Of a stretch of DNA of 64,000 nucleotides, positions 23,601 to 33,570 are shown in pieces. Numbering within the stretch: position 1 is the stretch's first letter; the number at the start of each line of letters is the position of its first letter. The notes beneath the pieces were generated by a model. It was not told the origin of the DNA. It ran no database searches and saw only the letters and a list, made by a program, of their open reading frames with translations. The stretch covers positions 41,843,001 to 41,907,000 of the forward strand of contig NC_090291.1 of NCBI RefSeq assembly GCF_037392515.1. Direction: 5' to 3'. Source of the stretch: Haliotis asinina. Its lineage: Eukaryota > Mollusca > Gastropoda > Lepetellida > Haliotidae. The translations under genes and the position numbers were made by a program.

Positions 23601-26600
23601 TGATTGTTTGTTTTGTTGCTATGTAGATAAATTAAAGTATATGAAAGGCATTCGAAGTTGAACAAACATGAATAAATGACATGTTTTATGGATAGCATCT
23701 CCTTTTCATCCTTTAGACAACGTTTCAGAGCCTATTCTTGCTCCTGCTGAATGCTGAGTCAGTGAAGAAACTGGGCATTCTCCTGATGAAAGAGCAAGAA
23801 TTAGCTCTGAAATGTTGTGTAGGGAACAAAAAGAAGTTGTTATCCATAAAACATGAACTGATTGATAATTTGTTGCAGGTCAGAAACGCCAGTCCTACAT
23901 GTTAGAGATACAGAGACTGAAAAACACAGGCAACCTTGACAAGACTGGCCCTGGACCCAAGGGCTCTCTAACTATAAATGACATCCGCCTTCCTCTCAAG
24001 AAAGAGTTTGTGACAAAGATTGGAACATCACAAGGTGAGTCCTTACTTGGCTAATGTTTTTTCACACAATTCCCAAACCACATGGTCCAGACTCAAATAC
24101 TTGAGACACCAGTGATATTTAACAAAATTATAGTGTCACAAAGGTTATGTGATCCTGAATGAATGGAACATGTTTACAAATTGCATCTTAGTGTATAAGA
24201 GGTGTATAAAGGTCTTTGTTCGCAGTCATGATTGGGGATTTATTTTGGTAAAGATTCAAAGATATATCACAGGTACTAACATACATATTTATTTGTGAAA
24301 AGCGAAGATAAGTCTATACAAATGAAATCAAAATTGGAAAGTGTCATGTCACTACAGTCTTGCTCTAACCAGCGTAATCTTGTTTTGTGCAGATAACACA
24401 ACATACTACTTCATCATCCTGATCCGTAAGGACACACAAGTCATCTGCACACAGATGCTCTCTACTCATGAGCCAATGATGCGCGGCAGCCTCGACTTCC
24501 CTAACCTCATCAAGATCAACGGCATCACCGGTGACTTCAGACTGGACCTGGAAATCTATGGCATGGTGAGGGTTGATGACTTCTCCAGAATAAATGATAA
24601 ATCCTTTCGTGGTTCAACAGTAGCTTTAAGAACTTTATTTCGGGGATTTACTGAATACTGTGTAAGTTGTTTTAAAACAATTAGGTTGTCACTTGTATCG
24701 TTTTAGGGCTGAGTCTTTCATTTGATAGATGGTTGAGCAGTAGTGCTGAGTTTATTTTTAAAAATATGAAAAGTTGTCCATAAATTTCTGTGTTCATATA
24801 CACTAAATTTCTGATCATGTTCATCAAAGACTGCAGTAGCATGGAAACAAATGTTGGTAAAATTACAACATGTTCTTTGGCTATAGATATATTACTAGAA
24901 ACTAATGTATTTGTTGCTACATTTCAGTCAGTTTCCAAAGAGATGCTTACTAAAGATAAGAAAAAGCAGAAGACACCCAAGAAGTCAAAGCATGCAATGA
25001 CATGTAAGTGTGGTATATATTGTAGAAAAGGTTTCTCTCAGCCTCCATAAGTTCTCTCCATCAAAGACAGCATTTCGTCTCTATAGGTGTTTTCTAGATC
25101 CAGTCAACTGGTAGATGACAGATGTATCTCATTCCCCAGGTGCAGGCTTGTACGCTGCTCTGCCAATGATAAGGAAGTCCAGATGTAACTTATTAGATAG
25201 CTGTTGACGTATGTTTATCAAGGTGTATCTCTACCCTTGGTGTGGTTTGCACCAAATATTATATGTTCCGTCTCCAGCCCTTACATAACCATGGCTTCTA
25301 GCCCTATCTAACAATATATACCACAAATGAATGCTTGTGTTAACATCTTTCTTTGACTCAGTAACTGCCAAGTTGCCAGGGTAAGATCAAGTAAGATATT
25401 CAGTAGAATAGGACTAGAAATATTGATCAGTTTGTATCAGATTGAGTACCACCCTATGCTTAGAAAGTTATTCCTTACACCATGAAGCACTGTAGGTCCT
25501 TTGGATAATGACAGTATGTTCCCTCCTTCATCGGTTAACATGTAACATATATGATTGTCAGATCCACAAGTTTCCATCTGATGGAATGTTTACGTTTACA
25601 GTACAAAGTCCCGGGGGACCAGCTGCCGTGAGAACCACCAGCTTCAGCCATATCACCACAGTACCCATCACCATGAAGTCATTAGACAAGACCTGCTTCA
25701 ATCTGGAGAGGGTGGGTACAGTGGCAACCTTCATAATAACATTGTTCATATTCATTATGCTGATGTAAGACCATACTGCTGGTACAATACCAATCCACTA
25801 AATCAAAAAACAAATACCTAACGGGAATCTGTCAGAATCGGTCACCACCACCGAGGTGCCTACCCTTGCAATTTTCCCATAATTATTACGATTTTTACCT
25901 TCTAATTTACAGCATTATGGTAGTATATAGCAAAATCACGATTTTCTGGCAGTCAAAAGTTCAAGATTACTTTTAAAATTACAAGGCAAACTTTTAATCT
26001 AAATCAATTTGCAAAGATCCTCGAAGCTTACTCCAATTACTGCACTTCCCATAATCCAGCACAACAATTATTTCCGGAGTGCATCATGAGGTAATCATGT
26101 TCGCAAAGATCGTGTAATTCCGATATGTGATTGAATTACCTGGTGACCCCCGGGCTTTTTTCTGATTGGCTGTTAAAGTAGCTCTGCAAAGATTGTTTAT
26201 TTCCACTATGCAAATGAAAATTATTGAAAGAACTTGTATTTCCCATCACTTATTACTGATGGGACACTTTTAGGGTAGGCACCTCTGTCACCAGCAAATA
26301 TTTATCATAAGAGGTGACTAAGTGGATCGAATGGTCAGATTTAGTATCCTCATGCCCTGACTGCATGGTACATTGTTCACATTGTCAGTCACTGGATATT
26401 CTGGTCCAGATGTGCCACTTCAAAATACAGATAAACAAAACTTGAAGTTCACTCCATGTGATTGTGAAGCCTTTTCTGTTTTCTGCCATACACTTATTGC
26501 TAGATTCTGGTTACTGCAAAGGTCTTGATGTTACCATTTGCTAGAAGGGTACTGATGTTACATGTGTGTTGCAGCTTCCATACCTGTCCCCCCTGCATGG

Positions 26601-28599
26601 CAGCATCTACCTCCGACTCAAGTGTCTGATGGAGGCCAATGTGGAGGAGAGAGGCTTCCTGGTAAAGTAATACTTCTTGGTGTCTGGTGATAGTAGACTC
26701 AGTGATAACCGTCTTCTTTGATAACTTGGAATATACCTGAAACATTTCTCTTGTTATGTCAACATTTTTTGCGTTGCAAAGATCCTAATGCAATGGGTTT
26801 TTTGTCCATTATCTCCAATGTTTTCATAGTTTGTATATATTTTTCCAGACAATGTTTGAAGATGTGAGTGGCCTTGGAGCGTGGCATCGGCGATGGGTTG
26901 CCCTGGCTCGTAACAAACTGTGCTACTGGAAGTATCCAGATGATGAGAACCGCAAGGTGAGCATTACATTTTGTGTATCTGGTTATAAGGGCTTTGACCA
27001 ATTGCCCTTTCTCTTTCTTGTTTGCTTGGAAAGATGTAAAGGTAGGTATTTCTGTTCACCTACCACCAGGGGTGCTTGACATGGGACTGTATAATTGTCA
27101 GGTATCTGTTAAACTGTGGGATGGTTTATGAACCTTCATTTATGAACCTGCATTAGTCCAGACTGATATAAGTAGTCTATTCCAGCGCACCTCACCTGTC
27201 CCCTTTATTTCTGAAGGCATTTCCAGTTAATATTGACATGATAAACTGTGCCATTTGTTCTAGGATCCAATGGGCATGATTGACCTGAAGCGATGCATCA
27301 CAGAAAAAGTTGGTCTGATTCCACGGGATATCTGTGCACGACCCAACACATTTGAACTGATGACAGTTCGCCAGCCTCGACACGGAGAAAAAGATACCCT
27401 CATCAGTCGGACGTACAACACCATGACAACAATCAAGTAAGTTGTACTACTCGCAATAGATGAGGATCATCTGAATAACCATTCTCTTCCCACAGAGGTT
27501 ACTTGTCATATCTTCCTAGAAACCTCTGTTCTAATACGGCCATATTTCGCGGTTCTCATAAAATCTCATAACATGGCAGCAGATTTATCTCCCTTTTTTC
27601 TGTCCAATCAGAACACGTATTACATCGACCTAGATTCAACTTGTCAAATGCAAGCAATGTGGAGAAACAAATACGACATGACTGAGTTCTGTCTAGAAGA
27701 AACACTTTTGAAACAAGGTCGCTGATTGCACAACTAAATCTGATTGCCTCCAATCACGAGTCTTGAACACTCGCACCATGAAAGGGTCATATTAGAACAG
27801 AGGTTAGGTAGGAAGATATGACCAGTAACCTCTGATGTACAATACATTAGCCAAAATTAAACTGGGAAACAAAAGGAGCAATATTCTGTACCAATAATAT
27901 ATTGGGTTTGTGTCCTTAATTTGGGAATGTTAGGCGGAGGAGTTTTTTCTATGTGTTCTGTGGTCCTAAGGACAAAGATGTTGAAATAAATACGAGAGTT
28001 ACAAGTTAACTTTCACATGGGATTCTGGGTAAAGGGTGCCAGTGCTTCATGTTAGTTGAAAGAGATAGCAGCTGATGATACTCTGGTCTCATTGGTTATC
28101 AAAGTAAGGGACTTGTACCTGGCTGAATCATTTCGGTTTTATGTCATACAATTTCTCACTATGTCCCTTGAACCTCTGGTGAACGTCATCTGGCCACTAC
28201 AGCACAGCATTTTACCAGTGCTTCTGTCTTTAGCTGCCACCAGCAATCAGATCAAACAAACTCACCATATTTTCATCTACCACATAATACGGTCCATCTT
28301 TCGATGTCTGAGGTTCTTGATAATTTAAAGACTGGAATATTGTTGGTTGTGACATTTACGGCATTCATTCTGTCTTAACTGTAATCACAATGTTTCTGTC
28401 TTTTCTTTGTAAAATCTGATGAACATGCTCATGTATGAAGTGCTAATTGTAGTTTCCTTGTCTTCACAGACACATGCTCTCAGCAGACACAAAAGAAGAG
28501 AGAATCGTCTGGTGCAACAAGATCAACCGAGCTCTTGCTAACATCCGCACATGGCACTCAGATGCCCTTCCCCCAGTGAAAATACCCAGCAAAAGCTAA
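11647..28599 (+). CDS. ANLN: Anillin, complete 18-exon gene
   Basis: Coding exons: 11647-11664, 13262-13406, 14461-14589, 15818-15974, 16919-18245, 18691-18775, 19737-20650, 21249-21325, 22107-22251, 23029-23167, 23879-24034, 24393-24565, 24928-25003, 25602-25711, 26575-26661, 26849-26956, 27264-27436, 28470-28599. They sum to 4149 nt (1382 residues plus stop) and all junction phases agree. Anillin is the contractile-ring scaffold that links RhoA, F-actin, myosin II, septins and membrane during cytokinesis. Visible parts are the N-terminus [17 protein letters not shown] (human MDPFTEKLLERTRARRE), a basic KRRTPLGE segment, the [14 protein letters not shown] motif, a proline- and S/T-P-rich linker, an acidic region, the [13 protein letters not shown] motif, the anillin-homology domain (about 990-1240) and the PH domain (about 1245-1375). 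It is longer than human anillin (about 1124 residues), mainly through exons 5 and 7. Confidence 0.96.
12174..12281 (+). CDS. Candidate alternative first exon of ANLN
   Basis: An ATG opens 36 acidic codons ([17 protein letters not shown]..., six Asp and Arg near [10 protein letters not shown]) ending exactly at ATG/GTAAGT in phase 0. That phase would splice in frame to exon 2 ([10 protein letters not shown]). No convincing acceptor precedes it, so an alternative first exon fits better than an internal one. It could be a chance ORF, because it has no known homologue. Confidence 0.35.
12812..12924. mobile_element. Hairpin MITE
   Basis: The left arm gggcctagatttcgaagctc and onward pairs with a right arm ending gaaaatctaggccc. 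Both arms contain taagatagtc or its complement. Total about 113 bp with no coding content. Confidence 0.65.
12925..13137 (-). repeat. SINE-like family A copy next to ANLN exon 2
   Basis: Reverse copy: ggccttcagtaacccatgct, tgttgtaagaggtgacta, cactggattgtctggtcc, agctggaatattgcagagtg. It ends about 125 nt before the exon 2 acceptor. Confidence 0.7.
13262..13406 (+). CDS. ANLN: ANLN exon 2 (N-terminal helix and basic motif)
   Basis: Encodes [18 protein letters not shown] and [13 protein letters not shown]. In human anillin the matching region binds CD2AP or citron-type partners and carries an NLS-like KRARQPLSE. Acceptor ttcgacag, donor GATG/GTAGGG, exit phase 1. Confidence 0.92.
13575..13722 (+). 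repeat. Degenerate SINE family B copy
   Basis: Weak forward copy: gtaccaagtagttaaagca, tggattcgatttcca, gggtacaatgtgtcaagc. Confidence 0.5.
14461..14589 (+). CDS. ANLN: ANLN exon 3
   Basis: Encodes [18 protein letters not shown], matching human VKTRMQKLAEQRRRWDND. A second GT lies 6 nt downstream (GGTACAGGTACA), so use of 14595 would add Gly-Thr without changing phase. Confidence 0.92.
15131..15690. mobile_element. TIR element with a nested fold-back element
   Basis: The left end (ggctcaaaagtggacccatg..ttgcag) and right end (ctgcaattcatcgggctgct..gagccaaacag) are inverted copies. Inside, about 15303-15502 is a second fold-back with arms starting ttgacagttcactgtttatt and ending agtaaactgtgtcaa. 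The outer end sequence also occurs at about 61965-62000. Lies in ANLN intron 3. Confidence 0.6.
15818..15974 (+). CDS. ANLN: ANLN exon 4 ([14 protein letters not shown] motif)
   Basis: Encodes [20 protein letters not shown], nearly identical to human RRGRLANLAATICSWEDD in the myosin/actin-binding part. Exit phase is 2. Confidence 0.93.
16065..16230 (+). repeat. tRNA-headed SINE family B copy, well preserved
   Basis: Forward copy: ggggtagcctagtggttaaa (A-box region), gggttcaattccc (B box), acatgggtacaatgtgtgaa, attgctggaatattgctaaa, and tail actcactcactgactc. Confidence 0.8.
16919..18245 (+). CDS. ANLN: ANLN exon 5, large linker exon with repeated motifs
   Basis: A 1327-nt exon, acceptor ttttgcag, donor CAACCA/GTAAGT in phase 0. 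Four units of the form V-[SN]-x-R-[MF]-x-x-W occur: [24 protein letters not shown] and VNARMSAW. A second internal duplication reads [14 protein letters not shown] and [14 protein letters not shown]. Many Ser/Thr-Pro sites are candidate CDK targets. The C-terminal part ([27 protein letters not shown]) matches the human IQERLFKQ, LKQERQKELACLRGRF segment in the actin-binding region. The open frame continues past the donor into the intron but loses its homology there. Confidence 0.94.
18691..18775 (+). CDS. ANLN: ANLN exon 6
   Basis: 85-nt exon encoding [15 protein letters not shown], helical and basic. Acceptor aaatctgtag, donor GCTG/GTGAGT, phase 0 to 1. Confidence 0.85.
19130..19395 (-). repeat. 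Family A SINE containing a perfect 29-bp hairpin
   Basis: Reverse family A copy. At 19302-19330 and 19340-19368 there are perfectly complementary 29-nt arms (gtttattttgcagacagtcg and on) around a 9-nt loop tggaatatt. The repeat end has been copied in inverted orientation. Lies in ANLN intron 6. Confidence 0.8.
19737..20650 (+). CDS. ANLN: ANLN exon 7 (polyproline and acidic region)
   Basis: 914-nt exon. It begins [13 protein letters not shown]. It then has nine consecutive prolines (about residues 675-683) followed by [10 protein letters not shown], an FH1/profilin- or SH3-like tract that I do not recall in human anillin. An acidic Ser-rich stretch follows ([32 protein letters not shown]), then [16 protein letters not shown], which resembles the human MDQALAESSEEQED region. 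Confidence 0.93.
21249..21325 (+). CDS. ANLN: ANLN exon 8 ([13 protein letters not shown] motif)
   Basis: Encodes [19 protein letters not shown], matching human EDRDLLYSIDAYRSQR just before the anillin-homology domain. Exit phase is 2. Confidence 0.92.
22107..22251 (+). CDS. ANLN: ANLN exon 9
   Basis: Encodes [18 protein letters not shown] and then KSVQERIQ, the start of the RhoA-binding helices of the anillin-homology domain. Exit phase is 0. Confidence 0.9.
23029..23167 (+). CDS. ANLN: ANLN exon 10 (RhoA-binding helices)
   Basis: Encodes [20 protein letters not shown] and [10 protein letters not shown], aligned with human [20 protein letters not shown] and AERLLLIATGK. Confidence 0.94.
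23685..23857. mobile_element. Fold-back MITE in ANLN intron 10
   Basis: Ends atgttttatggatagcatct and, inverted, aacttc/ttatccataaaacat are complementary, and the inner parts (cgtttcagagcctattcttg, caagaattagctctgaaatg) also pair. Right end is about 20 nt before the exon 11 acceptor. A related sequence lies at about 33000-33570. Confidence 0.65.
23879..24034 (+). CDS. ANLN: ANLN exon 11
   Basis: Encodes [16 protein letters not shown] and [17 protein letters not shown], matching human KGSVTLSEIRLPLKADFV at the start of the C2-like part. Confidence 0.95.
24393..24565 (+). CDS. ANLN: ANLN exon 12 (C2-like domain)
   Basis: Encodes [20 protein letters not shown] and [14 protein letters not shown], aligned with human NYYYLIILKAG and VSNDFEINIEVYSL. 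Exit phase is 0. Confidence 0.95.
24928..25003 (+). CDS. ANLN: ANLN exon 13
   Basis: Short Lys-rich exon ([20 protein letters not shown]), matching human [20 protein letters not shown]. Exit phase is 1. Confidence 0.9.
25602..25711 (+). CDS. ANLN: ANLN exon 14
   Basis: Encodes [17 protein letters not shown] and CFNLER, matching human ASPGGLSAVRTSNFALVG and FVLDK. The acceptor at tttacgtttacag keeps phase. An upstream AG at 25560 would give a stop. Confidence 0.9.
26575..26661 (+). CDS. ANLN: ANLN exon 15
   Basis: Encodes [20 protein letters not shown] and VEERGFL, matching human [20 protein letters not shown] and VEERGFL. Phase 0 to 0. Confidence 0.95.
26849..26956 (+). CDS. ANLN: ANLN exon 16 (PH domain start)
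   Basis: Encodes [20 protein letters not shown] and [11 protein letters not shown], nearly identical to the human PH domain start. Phase 0 to 0. Confidence 0.96.
27264..27436 (+). CDS. ANLN: ANLN exon 17 (PH domain)
   Basis: Encodes [33 protein letters not shown] and [11 protein letters not shown], matching the human PH core. Exit phase is 2. Confidence 0.95.
27483..27836. mobile_element. TIR MITE in ANLN intron 17
   Basis: Left end ttcccacagaggttacttgt..cctctgttctaatac and right end tattagaacagaggttaggt..accagtaacctctg are inverted copies of about 50-60 bp. A longer relative is at about 42627-43164. Confidence 0.72.
28470..28599 (+). CDS. ANLN: ANLN exon 18 (PH domain end and stop)
   Basis: Encodes [20 protein letters not shown] and [19 protein letters not shown], then TAA. 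It aligns with human [19 protein letters not shown] and IRLWQPDACYKP. Confidence 0.96.
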
Positions 28600-30170
28600 C
28601 TGTGATAGCAGACGTTTAACTTGCCAGAATGTGTCAGTGTGAGTGAGAGCGAGAGAGTTATCTCCCTGGACGACATCAGGAAGAGGCGTTTGATCTGCAA
28701 AATGTCTGTTTGCAGACATGAGACTGATCCTGACGGACAGCTGTGTATTGTGATTTTGTGGTTAGGGACAAACTGAGGTGTCAAATGTTGGCTTGTTCTG
28801 CAACTGTGAACCTAACAAACATAAATGAAATGCTATATATCAACTTTACAATCAGATCATCACTCTCTACACAAATACATACTTCATGAAAATAAGACTG
28901 GTTGATACATAAATGCTTGTGCCAAATATTAAGATCAGTACAAAACAGAACATTTTTAACTCACAAGACATCATAGTCATGCAGAAAAGAATCAGAATTA
29001 AATTCTGAGATTCCTATTATTACTTCACTGCATAATTTGCCTACAATGAAGGCATGAAAATTTGTTGCAAACGTAACTATTCATATATATTGTAATTATT
29101 ATCGTGTATTTATGGTTTTAAGTACCAATAGTCAGTATAGTACACCATGTATTCTGTCTTTGAGTCGCTATTGTCTTTCTCCTCATTCAAGTCTCTGGCA
29201 TCCTTGTCTTTCCACTCCTGTCTAGGACTGTAACCAGACGTCTGCTGCAAGTTGACACAAATCTCGTAGTCATACAATACAGAAAATTTTGACACAAATA
29301 AGATTGGATCAGCTAGAACAAACATTTTGAAAGCTTGTGACCTACGAGCATTAGACTATTCAAAAGAACATGAAATATGTTTCATTTTATTGCTACCCTT
29401 GTTGACACGTTTCGCGGGTGTGGTGTTTGTTTTGCTGATGATAATGTCAAAGTTCTGGGTCCCGTTCCTCAAAGCAATCATAACTTTACCACAGGGAGTT
29501 ATGACTGTTGTAGAGCTACATTCACTTTGAAGAACAGGGCCCTAGGGAACGGTTACAGTCCTGTTCCTGTTCTTGTTCTCGTAGGTGACTTGGTCAGTAT
29601 TTGTGATATAGCAAAGAACATCAATGTTACATCAATCAAGATACGTGTATTCGGGTATTTACATATCTGTATGATATTGGTGATAGTAAAACCATTTCAC
29701 ACTGGACAATGTTGAAAACAAGTGAACCCTCTAATGGTAGAATCAGCAGGTCTGTAGGTCAAAGGGTATAGGTTTTAAGAAATGACCAGAATTTGTACAG
29801 ATCCATAGTGTTGTGATTTCAGATTAGGCACTGAACACTTGAAACAATAGCTGTAGTATATTATCCTGTACTTGGACATACTGTTATGACTTTACTTAAT
29901 CTGTTAAATATCAGTTAAATTTGGTTCATGATGGAAGAATATTCCTCCTGTCATGTCAAATACGAAATATTTTTCTGGTATTGCTGGAGAAGGAAGTTTA
30001 TTGTTGATGAACTACACTGTGTTTAATGCGATAGAAAGAATATACTCACATTTTGTACATTTAATAGTGCTGCTTAAACATAGATACACCATGTGCAATT
30101 TTTTTAGTTATTTAATGGTAACATGTATCATGATATAATGGATATGGAATAAATTCATACAAAACATGAT
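28600..30170 (+). other. ANLN: ANLN 3' UTR / downstream region
   Basis: AT-rich sequence after the stop. Possible polyadenylation signals are ATTAAA at 28997-29002 and AATAAA near 30150. A fold-back element with tgggtcccgttcctcaaag and ctttgaagaacagggccct arms lies at about 29458-29547. The UTR end cannot be fixed from sequence. Confidence 0.35.
29110..29244 (-). CDS. Candidate terminal exon of an unrecognised gene
   Basis: A good acceptor (tttgtgtcaacttgcag) is followed by 44 polar codons (QTSGYSPRQEWKDKDARDLN.., ending in YYTDYWYLKP) and TAA. The acidic-basic content looks coding-like and resembles a cytoplasmic tail. No family was recognised. It overlaps the ANLN 3' flank on the opposite strand. 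Confidence 0.35.
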   Translation of the reverse strand, partial: QTSGYSPRQEWKDKDARDLNEEKDNSDSKTEYMVYYTDYWYLKP

Positions 30171-30284
30171 ATTGGTTACTTTGAAGTTGTTTGTACAGGG
30201 TTTGGGGGGTTCAAAGCTTGAGTGCCTGTTTGTCAGTGGATGTGATTTTGTCTCCAGCACTCTTGATAATTCTTTGTAAAGACA

Positions 30285-30422
30285 GTGAGGTGGCCTTGTA
30301 GTTAAAGCAATTGCTTGCCACACCGACCAGGGTTTGATGCCCAACATAGGTACAAGGTGTGAAGCCCATTTCTGGTGACCCTGCTGTAATGTTGCTGGAA
30401 TATTGCTAAAATGCTCAGTATC
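30285..30422 (+). repeat. tRNA-headed SINE family B copy
   Basis: Forward copy: gtggccttgtagttaaagca, gggtttgatgcccaaca, aggtgtgaagcccatttctg, tgttgctggaatattgctaa. Confidence 0.7.
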
Positions 30423-30474
30423 CACATGTTAACATCAACAGTGGGCTTTGGGGGCAATTAGCTTTGGGCCCTCT

Positions 30475-30860
30475 TGTCTGCCTCTCCAGGGTATATGTTC
30501 TGATATATCTCCACTATACCGTGGATGCATTTATGAATTTATTACCTGCCTTGGCTGACTTTTCATCCAATCAGGTGTCTACACTGTTAAGTTGAGCATA
30601 CCAATCACATCTCAATTTCTTTTTTCAAATTATCCAACGGATTATTCTTGGCCACACAAATGATGCAAAGGCACTCTGAAAGAGGTAGACGGGGTTTTTT
30701 TCAGATTTTCAAAAGTTTCAGACCTGTTAGTTTGGGAGACAGTGGAGATTTATCTGAATGTATACCTTTGTGATATTGAGGATGACTCCATCAATCTGCG
30801 ATAATGGGGATAGATTTTCACAGAAACCACTATAGATAGGGAAACAAAATTTGGTTTGTT
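30475..30860. mobile_element. Degenerate relative of the 32.3-kb MITE
   Basis: Contains ctccagggtatatgttctga, tctccactataccgtggatg, atccaatcaggtgtctacac and gaaagaggtagacggggtt in the same order as the element at 32328. Confidence 0.6.
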
Positions 30861-32327
30861 TTCAGGACATAAATGCCTTGATGAAGTTTGAAAGCAGAAC
30901 CCATGTCACAATTTGACACAGAGTTATGGCCCTTGTCATGCCTTTCTTAACTTGGAGCAAGATATCCCCAATGTGGACAGATTTTCTCAGGAACAGTTAT
31001 AGATAGGGAAACCAAATTTGGTATGTGTTTTCATGATACGAAGGCTGTGGTGGAGTTAAAATAAAGAACCAAATATGAAGAGAACACTGTGGTGGTGGGG
31101 GGAGATATTGATAACCATGTCTTCCTGATAAACATAGGATAAAGGTAACCTGAGATGTGACAGACCACACGTATCTTGCAGTATTTACTCAATTAATGCC
31201 ATGTTTGTTGGTTGCACAAACCTGTATCTTTGAAAAACAAACGTCCACAATTCACTCATTATTAAAGTACCAATATTTATACTTATATTACTTTTGGTGT
31301 CATTTTTTAACGCAAGACGTGCAAAATGAAATATAGTCAAGCGAGGCTGGTATATCATATTTTTACATGACAGCAGTGTAGTGAGTGGTAGACTGACACT
31401 CAGTCTCTAAAAATATATAAAAGTTTGATTGTATCAAATAAGCCCATTTGAATTGAAATGGAGCCCGGGGGTGACCGAGATGCCTGAGGACATCTAGACT
31501 TGCTTCATTTAGGGCTTTAGCAATGGAAGGAGGGCTGGGCAGTAGGGGAAAATAATATGGTTCAGGGACTGTGAGACTAGCTGACTGGTTGTGATAAATA
31601 ACACTTGATACATTCAAAACATGAAAAAGAATTTATTTTCTTATTGTTGTCAACAAACAACACATTTCTACGGAATGACCTAATTGCTTCAGCTAAAACT
31701 ATCAAACTTCAACAACAAATGAACAAGGATCTGAAGTAGGCACTGTCACATCATTTTTGTCAAATATCACATGACACATAAAGTTCTGTATGATCTGAAA
31801 CAATAATATTGGTTCAAAATGTTCTCATATCTTTGTATAGCAAAGAAAACAATTTATGTAAACAGGTTCTTTATTATACCTTAACTGAAGAGTGAGGTTC
31901 GGTATAGATGAAGATAATAATCTCATACCCTTTTCATTTACATAAAAGCATCGATGTTAAAGTACCATAAAGAATAGTTGTCCATAAATTATGTCTAGTT
32001 TATCAGAAAACTTGTAAGAAACGACTATCAAATAATTACCTTTGCTTCATTACTACATGACTGAATTTATGGATACAACATTTTATTCTGTTTACAAAGG
32101 ATTTAAATGAGGCAAATTCCTGAGTCCCATACACATAAAAATTGAAAATGGATGCAACAAAATTCATCAATGCATCCACAGGGAGACAGAAAAATCAAAA
32201 GTCGAAATTCATTTTTCTTAAAATTTTGATCAAGTAATAATATGTTATCACTTGGTCTCCTCCAAGCTGGGTTATGGCATCATCAGCGATTTAATTACTG
32301 TAAATATGTGATGATCATGATGCACAG

Positions 32328-32819
32328 CATCCTCGATATCTCCAGGGTATACGTTCCGATAAGTCTCCACTATACCCTGGATGCATCTACAGCTCAGCCC
32401 GATAAATTTATTACCTCCCTTGGTTAGATTTTTATCCAATCAGGTGTCTACGCTGAGCGAACCAATCACAACTCACTTTCGCTTTTTAAATCATCTAACC
32501 GATTAAACTTGCTAAACAAACCATGCAGAGGTTCTCTGAAAGAGGTAGATGGGGTTCGTGCATATATATATGTTTAAAAAGTTTCGGACCTATAAATTTG
32601 TCTGTGTGATTTCCCAAAATGCAAGCAAACCTTCGCAGTTGCAACTGCTACCTTTGTTGACACTGGCAAGCTCGGTTATAACGGCAGTCTAGCTGATTGG
32701 CTACTGTGAGAATGCGGAGCAAGCAAAGGGAGGTAATAAAATTATCGGGCCGATCCTTAGATGCGTCCAGGGTATAGTGGAGACTTATCGGAACGTATAC
32801 CCTGGAGATATCGAGGATG
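32328..32819. mobile_element. MITE with long TIRs and 9-bp target duplication
   Basis: Begins catcctcgatatctccaggg and ends with the exact complement ccctggagatatcgaggatg. TIRs of about 60 bp are nearly perfect. The flanks 32319-32327 and 32820-32828 are both gatgcacag. A 9-bp duplication suggests a Mutator-like origin, although 8 bp (hAT) is possible if the border is shifted. No ORF. The near-identity of the ends suggests a young insertion. Confidence 0.85.
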
Positions 32820-32999
32820 GATGCACAGTACAATGGCAGTAACTGAATAGCAACAATACTACAACATAGTATTAATAACAATATTTAAGTGTCTGGGACT
32901 CCCATCTTATTGTCCAGGATCCCTAAAAATTAAGAGTCCCAGGGACCCTCAAAGACAGAAATGAAGGTGAATCTCTGTTTATACAATGCTTCAGAGATC

Positions 33000-33570
33000 A
33001 TTCTTGATCCTTTGTCAGGTGAATGGTGATGGAGCAAGAATTAGCTCTGAAGTATATAAAGAATAAAAAGTAGTTGTGAATATATCATGTATTCATATTT
33101 GTCCAACATGTAAATGTCTTTCAAGAACTACCTTTGTTTTCAATCTGGTTAACACAATCTCTGATCCTTTAAATCATATTCACTACAACTGGGGTTCTGT
33201 ATATCACCTGATGCTGTGAATGTACTGCAATAGCAACAAAACTAACTATCAGTTAGTGGCATGTCGTACAAAGAACATGACCACTAAACGCTAACTGATT
33301 CACGAAACATTTGTATTTACAAATTCATTCACAGATCATTTGAATTCACAAATCCGGTCACAGATAATCCGAATCACAGACAATTTGTACTCATCCACCA
33401 CATATGAATCATTCTCACAAAATTCACCCTCATTTTTCTGTGTCTTGCATTTTTTTGTTTGAGTGGCACTTTAGAAGTTGAGACGTACAAAATGGAACAA
33501 TATTTTATGGATAACAACTTCTTTACTGCGTCGCACAATTAAAGAAGTTGTTATCAATAAAATATTGTTC
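33000..33570. mobile_element. Fold-back sequences related to the 23.7-kb element
   Basis: About 33030-33080 has gagcaagaattagctctgaa. At 33499-33569 a compact hairpin has arms caatattttatggataacaa..ttcttta and the complement around a short loop. Confidence 0.55.
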
